Assembly: GCA_007130025.1 (NCBI GenBank)
Contig: SLTF01000202.1
Span: 1 to 5,793, forward strand
DNA: 5,793 bases
From: Spirochaetales bacterium
GTDB lineage: Bacteria; Spirochaetota; Spirochaetia; DSM-27196; PWMO01
Direction: 5' to 3'
Part shown: positions 1 through 5,793 of the stretch, one piece after another
Position numbering within the stretch: position 1 is the stretch's first letter
Layout: the number at the start of each line of letters is the position of its first letter
Notes under the pieces: model-generated
Databases searched by the model: none
The model's input: only the letters and a program-made list of their open reading frames with translations
Told to the model about the DNA's origin: nothing
Translations under genes and position numbers: made by a program

Positions 1-3000
1 GTGGTGCTTGGTGGCAGGACGTTCGTGCTCTGGTTCACCAATCCATTCGGCAATTCGCGGGTCTTCATCGCCGGCCAGGAACGCGGTCTGTGGCGGTCGC
101 GGCCGTTGAGCGCCGCCAACGCGGTGTCAACCTTCGCGACTGCCGTGGTGAACCGCGACCGCCTGCACGTGTTCTGGCAGCAGCGGCGCGATGCGGCTCG
201 GGTTGCACTGGTCTACATGGAACCCGATCAACGCGTTGCCCCGCCCACGGTGCAGGGCGGCAACTTCGTGATCGGGCGGCGGACCAATCAGGAGGTGGCA
301 ACGTTTCGATGGACGCCACCCGATGATCCCTCAGGGGTGGTTGGATACAGCTATGTCTGGTCGCGGAGCCCAACGGCTCCGGTGCCGCAACAGACCATGA
401 TCACCGACGAGGTTCGCACCGCTACGCTTCCTGCCGACGCGGACGGCCGCTGGTATTTCCGAATTCGGGCAACCGACCGGGCAGGAAACTGGTCCGAGCC
501 GGCTACGGCAGTTTTTGACCGCGATACCACGCCACCGGGCCGAGTCACCTTTGACGAAGTACCGATGGATGCGGCGGGGTTTCTTCCGTCCAACACCTTT
601 ACCATCGCGTGGGAATCGCCCGACGACGACGATGTGGCGGGCTACACGCTGACCATGCAGAGGGTCGGTCCGTCCGGCACACAAGTTGACCCCCAGACCG
701 TAGCGTTGCGCAACCTCCCGCCGACCATTCAGACGCGCGGCACGACCTTTTCGGTGCGCAACATCGATAACGGGCTCTGGGTTCTTTCCGTTGCCGCGGT
801 TGATGAAGTGGGCAACGTGGGAGAACCGCAGCGGCTCGCGCTTCGGCTGAACCGGTACATCCCGGTCACCGAGGTTCACTCCATCACCGCCAACCAGGAT
901 CGACTCGGTCGGTACCTGGTAGAGATCGCCGGCCGGGGCTTCACGTCAAACGGTGTGGTGGACCGAATTGTCGTAGATCGCGATGGGGCCGAGCCGTTTG
1001 ATTACGTGTTTCATCGAGTGGATGGTGAGTTCACCGTTCGTGACGACCGCGCGATTTCCAATCTTCTGATCGATCTGATTGCGACCGGTGAGTACCGGAT
1101 TGGCGTGGACCACTCGGGCCGCGGACTCTATTTTTCGCCCCGTCCTGTCTCGTTCCAGGCAAGCGGAACCGTGACGTTTGGCGATTTCACCGTTCGCTAC
1201 GCCCCGCGGCTTACCGCCGGGACGCGAAGCCTCTGGTCTTTTGCCGCGGGCGATGCGGTGACGTGGCTGGTACTGCTGTTCATGGCGATGGCGATGCTCT
1301 TTTCGACCACCCGAATCACCGCACTGGTGCAGGAAGGGCGGATGCTCCAGCTCGAGGCTCAGGCGCTCATTACCGGTCGGGCGCTGCCGAGGGAAGTTCG
1401 GGCACAAAAGGTGATGCAGATGAAACGAAAGGGTCTTGGGCTGCGAATCAAGTTCGCGTTCTTTGTGGTTGTTCTGGTCGCCTCGGTGGTTGTCGCCGTA
1501 GCGTTCTTTGTGGGAAGCGCGGCAATTGCCCGCCAGGAGAGCATTCTGGCGCGGGGACTGCAACAACGGATCGAGGTGCTGCTTGAGAGTGTTACCAGCC
1601 GCGCCGAACAGCTGCTGGTGAGCCCCGCGGGTAACCGCATTGACCTGGAAATTCTCGCCGATCAAAGCGACGTGATGGCGGAGGTCAGCTTCATCACCAT
1701 CAGCGGCCTCGCCGGCGATCGGGGAAGCTTTGACACGGTCTGGGCAACCAACGATCCCATTGTGCGCGGCGGCAACGGGAACGACCTGTTGGTCTCCCTG
1801 GAACGGAGCCTTGATACTCCAACCTTTGTCCCCGGGGTGTCGCGGATGGAAGACGCCGTTGCCGAGCGTTTCCCCGAGCTCGAGGCCGAACTCAATGAGC
1901 TCGCGCGTGTGTCGCTCGGAGACGCCCCGCAGCAGCTCGATGAAGTGACCACGCAGCTGACGCAACTGTTCGGCGCCGCAATCGCTGAAGACGACCCGCG
2001 ACTTCTCGAGCTCAACAACGCCGAGCGCGACATCCGCCGGCAGATCACCCGGGTGCTCAACGAGGTAGGCTCGAGAGTAGAAAGCATACCCGCGTTTGAC
2101 CCGGAAGACCTCAGTCGTGAGGAGCGCGAGTTTCTGTTCTACCGACCGGTGGTGTTCCTCCAGCCGGGCGAGGACCCGAGCCTCGCTCGCTACGTGCGCG
2201 GGGTGGTGCGCATGGGAGTGTCCACGGATCTGATTCTGGCCGAAATCGCCGATGCGCAGCGCGAGCTGATCATCAGTACCGCGATTGTCGCTCTGGGTGC
2301 AGTCATCGCGGGTATCATCGGTGCGATGCTGCTTGCCACCATCGTTGTCATCCCGATTCGGCGCCTGGTGCGCGGGGTCGAGGTTATCCGGGATACGGAG
2401 AACAAGCTGAAGCTGGCCGATCACACCATCGAGGTGAAGTCGCGCGACGAGCTGTCGGTCCTGGCCGATACCATCAATTCGATGACGCTTGGCCTGGTAC
2501 GCGCCGCCGAGGCGAACAAGGACCTGGTCATGGGAAAAGAGATCCAGCAGATGTTCATCCCGCTGAAAACCGAAGGTGGGCGAAAGCTGACAACGGCGTT
2601 TGAGGATTTTGCAACCGCCGAGTTTGCGGGCTACTACGAAGGTGCAAAGGGAGTGTCGGGAGACTATTTCAGTTACGTGAAGCTCGATGACCGCCACTAC
2701 GCCATCATCAAGTGCGACGTCTCCGGGAAAGGTGTCTCGGCTGCCCTCATCATGGTGCAGGTGGCAACCATCTTCGGAATCTACTTCCGGGACTGGTCCG
2801 CCACCAAGACCCGCGGAAAACTCTCCGATCTGGTGGTGCAGATCAACGACACCCTCGAGGGCATGGGTTTCAAGGGCAAATTCGCCGCCTTCACCCTCGG
2901 AATTCTTGACCTCGTGTCGGGTGAGCTGGTACTGGCAAACGCCGGCGATAATCAGCTCCACATCGCCGACGCAGCAACAAAACGAGTTGTGCAGCACACC

Positions 3001-3627
3001 ATGCCCGATGCTCCAGCTGCAGGGGTCTTTCCCAGTATGATGCTGCCGAACGGGTTCCCTGAGGCGCGCATGTCGTTGAAGAGTGGGGATGTTCTTCTGT
3101 TCTTCACCGACGGTGTGGAGGAAAGTAAACGGCGGCTCCGGGCGAAGGATTACTCAATCTACGCGGTCACTGAATCCGACAAGGCGGCGGGCAGGGTGCC
3201 CAAGGCGCATGGCGAAGGCGTTGACGACGAAGAGTTTGGCATTTCGCGAATCCACGAGGTTGTTCACGCCGTGCAGAATCAGACCCGCTATCGAATGCGA
3301 AAGCTCCTTGACCCGCGCGACGAGGAGCTGGTGTTTGACTTCTCTCGGCTCGAAGCAACCGCCGAGAACATGGTCATGGCGCTGATTGGCGTCGAGAAGG
3401 TGTTCCGTCTGGTGCCCGATCCCCGTGCCGGCGGTGACGACCGCGTCCGCATTGACGCGGTGGTCGATGACTTTCTGAAGCGGCACTTTCAGCAGTACGG
3501 TGAGTTCTTCCACCATCCGGTCGATCGCGACGAGGAAGAGCGCAGCAGCAGTTACCGGCTCTACAGTTACCTTCGGGAAGACGAACAGTACGACGATCTG
3601 ACCATTCTGGCGATCAGGAAGAAGTAG
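1..3627 (+). CDS. Transmembrane SpoIIE/PP2C-type serine phosphatase with HAMP and large extracytoplasmic sensor regions (5' partial)
   Basis: Predicted Mg/Mn-dependent protein serine/threonine phosphatase of the SpoIIE/RsbU class, anchored in the inner membrane. Residues are counted from base 1. Visible order: sialidase- or propeller-like strands (about 1-78); two fibronectin-III-like domains (about 80-172 and 177-286, each ending in an A-x-D-x-x-GN motif); a TIG-like domain (about 287-400); TM1 416-435; a basic cytoplasmic loop; TM2 485-507; a second outside domain, possibly Cache-like (508-756, with VWATNDP at 580-586); TM3 757-784; HAMP 780-835 (P785, D816-E817-L818); then the phosphatase. 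Its metal and catalytic motifs are present: G887-D888, D906-V-S-G-K-G, D1037-G and D1198-D1199. The only cysteine seen is C905, in the cytoplasmic part. The 5' end is missing: base 1 has no signal peptide or ribosome site, yet the N-terminal domains must be exported. The usual substrate of this class is a phosphorylated STAS anti-anti-sigma protein; that partner is not encoded here. Domain assignment outside the phosphatase and HAMP is tentative. Confidence 0.93.
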   Translation: MVLGGRTFVLWFTNPFGNSRVFIAGQERGLWRSRPLSAANAVSTFATAVVNRDRLHVFWQQRRDAARVALVYMEPDQRVAPPTVQGGNFVIGRRTNQEVATFRWTPPDDPSGVVGYSYVWSRSPTAPVPQQTMITDEVRTATLPADADGRWYFRIRATDRAGNWSEPATAVFDRDTTPPGRVTFDEVPMDAAGFLPSNTFTIAWESPDDDDVAGYTLTMQRVGPSGTQVDPQTVALRNLPPTIQTRGTTFSVRNIDNGLWVLSVAAVDEVGNVGEPQRLALRLNRYIPVTEVHSITANQDRLGRYLVEIAGRGFTSNGVVDRIVVDRDGAEPFDYVFHRVDGEFTVRDDRAISNLLIDLIATGEYRIGVDHSGRGLYFSPRPVSFQASGTVTFGDFTVRYAPRLTAGTRSLWSFAAGDAVTWLVLLFMAMAMLFSTTRITALVQEGRMLQLEAQALITGRALPREVRAQKVMQMKRKGLGLRIKFAFFVVVLVASVVVAVAFFVGSAAIARQESILARGLQQRIEVLLESVTSRAEQLLVSPAGNRIDLEILADQSDVMAEVSFITISGLAGDRGSFDTVWATNDPIVRGGNGNDLLVSLERSLDTPTFVPGVSRMEDAVAERFPELEAELNELARVSLGDAPQQLDEVTTQLTQLFGAAIAEDDPRLLELNNAERDIRRQITRVLNEVGSRVESIPAFDPEDLSREEREFLFYRPVVFLQPGEDPSLARYVRGVVRMGVSTDLILAEIADAQRELIISTAIVALGAVIAGIIGAMLLATIVVIPIRRLVRGVEVIRDTENKLKLADHTIEVKSRDELSVLADTINSMTLGLVRAAEANKDLVMGKEIQQMFIPLKTEGGRKLTTAFEDFATAEFAGYYEGAKGVSGDYFSYVKLDDRHYAIIKCDVSGKGVSAALIMVQVATIFGIYFRDWSATKTRGKLSDLVVQINDTLEGMGFKGKFAAFTLGILDLVSGELVLANAGDNQLHIADAATKRVVQHTMPDAPAAGVFPSMMLPNGFPEARMSLKSGDVLLFFTDGVEESKRRLRAKDYSIYAVTESDKAAGRVPKAHGEGVDDEEFGISRIHEVVHAVQNQTRYRMRKLLDPRDEELVFDFSRLEATAENMVMALIGVEKVFRLVPDPRAGGDDRVRIDAVVDDFLKRHFQQYGEFFHHPVDRDEEERSSSYRLYSYLREDEQYDDLTILAIRKK

Positions 3628-3654
3628 ACGAGGTTTTGAGAAAACTCTGCAAAA

Positions 3655-3660
3655 AAGGTG
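3655..3660 (+). promoter_or_regulatory. Ribosome binding site deciding the start of the exported protein gene
   Basis: AAGGTG follows a run of adenines and lies 8 bases before GTG 3669, a normal spacing. The same site is 14 bases from the next in-frame ATG at 3675, which is long. The earlier in-frame TTG at 3636 has only a GAGG two bases away, too close. This favours GTG 3669. Confidence 0.5.
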
Positions 3661-3668
3661 CCGATATT

Positions 3669-4667
3669 GTGGATATGAAACAGCGTATTGCGTTCATTCT
3701 GCTCGCTCTTACGGCAGCGAGCGCGAGCACTTGGCAGGTTGCCCTGCAGAACGAAGAAGATGTCGCCTTCCATTTTGTGGTACTTGAGGCCGGGACCGAT
3801 CGCCACGGTACCGTTCAGAGTTCGCTGCAGGGAGCCGCGGACGTGGTTGCCACGGCGGCGTCGCTTGCCGATATGGTTCCTGCACGCGGCGTCATGCCGC
3901 TGCCCGGCACACGGGCCAACGATCTGCTCGTGGGTGTCTACGTCTATCCGGGAAGGGCCTCGTGGCCCGTTGTGGTCGTTCCCATTGTTCCCGACGCTCA
4001 CACCGTACTTGTCTCTCGCGACAACGTGCTTACCGCCGACGACGGCAGCGCGGTGACGGTGCGGCCATGGCAGGCGCGTCTGGGTATCGAACCGATTCTT
4101 CTCGACAACCGCTACCTGGACTGGGAACCGGTGGTCCCGCTGGCGCGATTCGCACAACCGATGGAGCCAAGTAGCCTTCGTCTCAAAACCGAGACCGAAT
4201 CGCGATCGGCCGCAATCTCTGAGGCGCTCTTCTGGGGGCGTGGCGGCACCCGACTGGATACGGTGAAGGCCATCACCAGTGAACGGGCCGTCTACATCAA
4301 GGCTTCGGTTCACGACGAATTTGCCGGAGGGGCGTCGCTACTGCTCTATTTCTTTGCCGATCGAGGTACGAACCGGCCTGCGTTTACCGTCGAGATTCCG
4401 GTTACCAGTAGTTCAGGATGGGTTCTGCTCTGGCGAGACGGGGTGAGCGATCCGCTTGTTATCGGAGCCTACGTGCGCGATGCCTTCCTGATGGAAGCGA
4501 TGGTGCGATTTGACCTGGTGCCCGCCGATCTGCCGTTGTTCCACCCGCGAAATGGGGCGGTTGAGGTGGCAACGATGTTTTCCGGTGCCGGACGCCACGA
4601 AGAGTACTATCATGCGCGCATCTATCTCTCGTCGGTTCCCCATCACGCGCCGGCGGTGGCCCGGTAA
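3669..4667 (+). CDS. Exported protein of unknown function, two-domain and beta-rich, possible CBM9/DOMON-like C-terminal half
   Basis: I do not recognise this 332-residue protein by name. The N-terminus has a Sec-type signal peptide: basic start (M-D-M-K-Q-R), hydrophobic core of about residues 7-15, then small residues suited to signal peptidase I near 16-20. There is no lipobox and no cysteine anywhere, so a soluble periplasmic or secreted protein is likely. An N-terminal strand-rich region (about 21-137) contains a valine-rich stretch typical of a beta-sandwich. The second half opens with I-L-L-D-N followed by L-D-W (D146, D151, W152), reminiscent of the entry to CBM9/DOMON-like sugar- or ligand-binding sandwiches; this resemblance is weak and from memory. 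It begins 41 bases after the phosphatase gene on the same strand, so it is probably cotranscribed. An envelope partner or ligand-binding subunit for the phosphatase sensor is conceivable but unproven. An upstream TTG (3636) or the ATG at 3675 are alternative starts. Confidence 0.85.
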   Translation: MDMKQRIAFILLALTAASASTWQVALQNEEDVAFHFVVLEAGTDRHGTVQSSLQGAADVVATAASLADMVPARGVMPLPGTRANDLLVGVYVYPGRASWPVVVVPIVPDAHTVLVSRDNVLTADDGSAVTVRPWQARLGIEPILLDNRYLDWEPVVPLARFAQPMEPSSLRLKTETESRSAAISEALFWGRGGTRLDTVKAITSERAVYIKASVHDEFAGGASLLLYFFADRGTNRPAFTVEIPVTSSSGWVLLWRDGVSDPLVIGAYVRDAFLMEAMVRFDLVPADLPLFHPRNGAVEVATMFSGAGRHEEYYHARIYLSSVPHHAPAVAR

Positions 4668-4672
4668 GGTAT

Positions 4673-4682
4673 CCGCGCGCGG
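4673..4682. repeat. Perfect 10-base GC palindrome in the leader of the zinc-ribbon gene
   Basis: CCGCGCGCGG is self-complementary and fills half of the 22-base gap before ATG 4690. The only Shine-Dalgarno-like bases nearby (AAGG, 4666-4669, overlapping the preceding stop codon) lie on its far side, 20 bases from the ATG. It may be chance in GC-rich DNA. Confidence 0.35.
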
Positions 4683-4689
4683 TTCCTCA

Positions 4690-5034
4690 ATGCGAAGAAG
4701 TCGTTTTTTCTGCGAGAACTGCGGAATCGAAGTGCGCCCTGATGCGAAGGTGTGTCGGTCCTGTGGGAGGTTCTTTTCCTCGGTGCGCTGTCCCAAATGT
4801 CTCTACACCGACGATGCCCGTATGTTTCTGCACGGCTGCCCCCGCTGTGGATACGCCGGCGGCGTCGGCCCCGACGAAGCACGAACGGATGCAGACTGGG
4901 AAATTGTGTCGGTGGACGGACGACCGGGGTACCGTCGTCCGCGGAGAGATATTCCCGGATGGGTCTGGTACGTCGCTGCCGGCGTCCTGACCGTTGCATT
5001 TGCCGTTCTGGTGGTAATCTACCTGAACCTTTGA
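4690..5034 (+). CDS. Small double zinc-ribbon protein with C-terminal membrane anchor
   Basis: This 114-residue protein carries two CxxC-CxxC zinc ribbons: C8/C11 with C22/C25, and C34/C37 with C50/C53. The first has the common form FCENCG...CRSCG and the second CPKC...CPRCG. A polar, charged linker (about 57-87, ending in a basic R82-R86 stretch) leads to one hydrophobic helix at 90-112 that ends the protein, like a tail anchor. With no signal peptide, the ribbons should face the cytoplasm. Zinc ribbons of this kind serve as protein- or nucleic-acid-binding modules; no enzymatic role is visible. It starts 22 bases after the exported-protein gene and is probably in its operon. ATG 4690 is chosen because the protein then begins directly before the first ribbon; no start codon lies in frame between the previous stop and 4690. 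The frame is open further upstream to 4510, but that part overlaps the preceding gene and reads as non-coding shadow. No good ribosome site precedes ATG 4690. Confidence 0.85.
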   Translation: MRRSRFFCENCGIEVRPDAKVCRSCGRFFSSVRCPKCLYTDDARMFLHGCPRCGYAGGVGPDEARTDADWEIVSVDGRPGYRRPRRDIPGWVWYVAAGVLTVAFAVLVVIYLNL

Positions 5035-5042
5035 AGCCGCAT

Positions 5043-5055
5043 CCAACGCCGTTGG
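5043..5055. terminator. Possible weak bidirectional hairpin between convergent genes
   Basis: CCAACGCCGTTGG is a perfect 13-base palindrome in the 21-base gap between the stop codons of the two convergent genes (TGA 5032-5034 and the reverse-strand TAA at 5058-5056). It can form a 5-bp stem with a 3-base loop. Neither side has a T-tract, so intrinsic termination would be inefficient. The placement is suggestive, the strength is not. Confidence 0.25.
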
Positions 5056-5793
5056 TTACGGGAGCACCCCAAGTCCCAGCCCAATCATCAATGCACCCGA
5101 GCGCTCGAACTCTACCGCAGTCACCAGCGACAGAAAGAGCGGTGTGTCCGGAATCAGGCGGTGAAACTCTACCGCAATCGACGGCGGGCCGCTCACGGTG
5201 CGCAGCCAGGGCTCGAACCGCAGCGCAGTCGATACCGCGGCCATGGTGGGGCCGCCGTCATAGATGAGCGCCGCCCGTCCGTATCCCCAGACGAGGGGAA
5301 ATCGCCCGGAAACACGGGCTCCGCGTGCGGTGGGGTGGGAGTCCGATACCGCAAGTTCGGGGGCAACGATCACCCGGATGGGACCGGTGACAAGGCCAAC
5401 CGGCGCTGCTATCGCCCATCGCGGATGATTCGCGGAGGTATCGCGGGGGATCGGCTCGGTTCCCGGTCCGCTTGCAATGGTCAGCGCGGTTTGTGCGGCT
5501 CCGGTAAACCGCACCCCGGGGCCGGACGGGGGATCGGAGTACGCCCATTTGAGCGAAACCGTTCCCTGGAGATGCGTTTCCGGACGTTGGGTGGAAACGG
5601 CAACCTCGGCGGCCAGAGCCGGTTCCAGGCCGGCTCCCGCGCCGACGCGGATACCCAGGTGCGCCGTGGCTCGATCGAAGTCCGACCCGACCTGCCACCG
5701 ACCCAGACTTCCCGCCCCGACCTGGTAACTCCCCCGGGGCAGTGCTGCGGTATCGGGCGCGAACAGGGTTCCCGCCGTACCGCCGATCATCGA
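5056..5793 (-). CDS. Probable outer-membrane beta-barrel-like protein (5' partial, runs out of window)
   Basis: At least 245 residues are visible, reading from 5793 back to a TAA at 5058-5056. Counting from the M encoded at 5790, the first residues read GGTAGTLFAPDTAALPRGSY. This resembles the G-T-x-G-LF-x-P-x-A-x-x-L-P-x-G start seen in some bacterial outer-membrane barrel families. The rest is rich in glycine, alanine and short alternating strands, with no cysteine, no long hydrophobic helix and no catalytic motif. The C-terminus is a run of likely strands ending L-G-L-G-V-L-P rather than in an aromatic residue, so the classical barrel-insertion signature is not obvious. The frame stays open to the window edge and the visible M has no signal peptide, so the true start with its export signal almost certainly lies beyond 5793. 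It converges on the zinc-ribbon gene and belongs to a different transcription unit. Its function is unknown and the barrel assignment is inference from composition. Confidence 0.75.
   Translation of the reverse strand, partial: SMIGGTAGTLFAPDTAALPRGSYQVGAGSLGRWQVGSDFDRATAHLGIRVGAGAGLEPALAAEVAVSTQRPETHLQGTVSLKWAYSDPPSGPGVRFTGAAQTALTIASGPGTEPIPRDTSANHPRWAIAAPVGLVTGPIRVIVAPELAVSDSHPTARGARVSGRFPLVWGYGRAALIYDGGPTMAAVSTALRFEPWLRTVSGPPSIAVEFHRLIPDTPLFLSLVTAVEFERSGALMIGLGLGVLP

Noticed and set aside
1..3. GTG at base 1 as the true start of the phosphatase gene
   Set aside because: No upstream sequence is visible, there is no signal peptide although the first domains must be exported, and the protein starts in the middle of a beta-rich repeat-like region.
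1280..1300. Short ATGGCG repeat in the first membrane segment
   Set aside because: It encodes M-A-M-A-M within a hydrophobic helix and is too short to be a meaningful repeat.
946..2997. A 683-codon open frame on the minus strand opposite the phosphatase
   Set aside because: It runs in exact codon register with the phosphatase, so it stays open only because the sense gene avoids TTA, CTA and TCA codons, which are rare in GC-rich coding DNA. The translation is rich in H, Q and D with no recognisable domain, while the sense strand has clear motifs throughout.
3636..3668. Start of the exported protein at TTG 3636
   Set aside because: It would place 11 extra polar residues before the signal peptide, and its only nearby ribosome-like bases are two bases away. 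GTG 3669 has AAGGTG at good spacing.
3637..3670. A promoter-like pair (TTGAGA and GATATT/TATTGT) between the first two genes
   Set aside because: The spacing is 20-22 bases rather than about 17 and the -10 matches are poor; a shared transcript is simpler.
3567..4313. A 248-codon minus-strand open frame across the end of the phosphatase gene and the exported-protein gene
   Set aside because: It is also in antisense codon register with the exported-protein gene, spans a gene boundary and shows no domain; it is a shadow.
4510..4689. N-terminal extension of the zinc-ribbon protein from ATG 4510 or ATG 4612
   Set aside because: It would overlap the preceding gene by 56-158 bases, and the extra residues are arginine-rich and low in structure, typical of an out-of-frame reading.

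Overview
The window looks like ordinary chromosomal DNA from a GC-rich bacterium. A free-living, Gram-negative spirochaete of the Spirochaeta type is my best guess. The guess rests on remembered resemblance of three proteins to spirochaetal families: the multi-TM SpoIIE-type phosphatase with an extended C-terminus, the membrane-anchored double zinc ribbon, and the barrel-like protein with a GT-x-G-LF-x-P start. It is not based on any search. There are no RNA genes, mobile elements, CRISPR arrays or insertion sequences, and coding density is about 98%.

Layout. Positions 1-3627 (+) carry the 3' part of a very large transmembrane PP2C/SpoIIE serine phosphatase whose 5' end lies before the window. 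It has extracytoplasmic beta-rich modules, a first membrane helix, a cytoplasmic loop, a second helix, a second extracytoplasmic sensor domain, a third helix, HAMP, and the phosphatase. After 41 bases comes an exported, cysteine-free protein of about 332 residues (3669-4667, +), which I cannot name. After another 22 bases comes a 114-residue protein with two zinc ribbons and a C-terminal membrane helix (4690-5034, +). The three probably form one transcription unit. On the other strand, ending 21 bases from the zinc-ribbon gene, is the 3' part of a glycine-rich, strand-rich protein (5056-5793, -) that is probably an outer-membrane barrel and runs out of the window.

Working together (inference). 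The phosphatase should read a cell-envelope signal through its two outside regions and transmit it through HAMP to dephosphorylate a cytoplasmic partner, typically an anti-anti-sigma (STAS) protein in partner switching. The exported protein could act on the same side of the membrane as the sensor. The zinc-ribbon protein sits on the cytoplasmic face. No STAS protein, anti-sigma kinase or sigma factor is encoded here, so the downstream pathway cannot be read from this window. All four genes look intact where visible. The most useful leads are the phosphatase architecture, the long insert inside its catalytic domain, and the possible three-gene unit.
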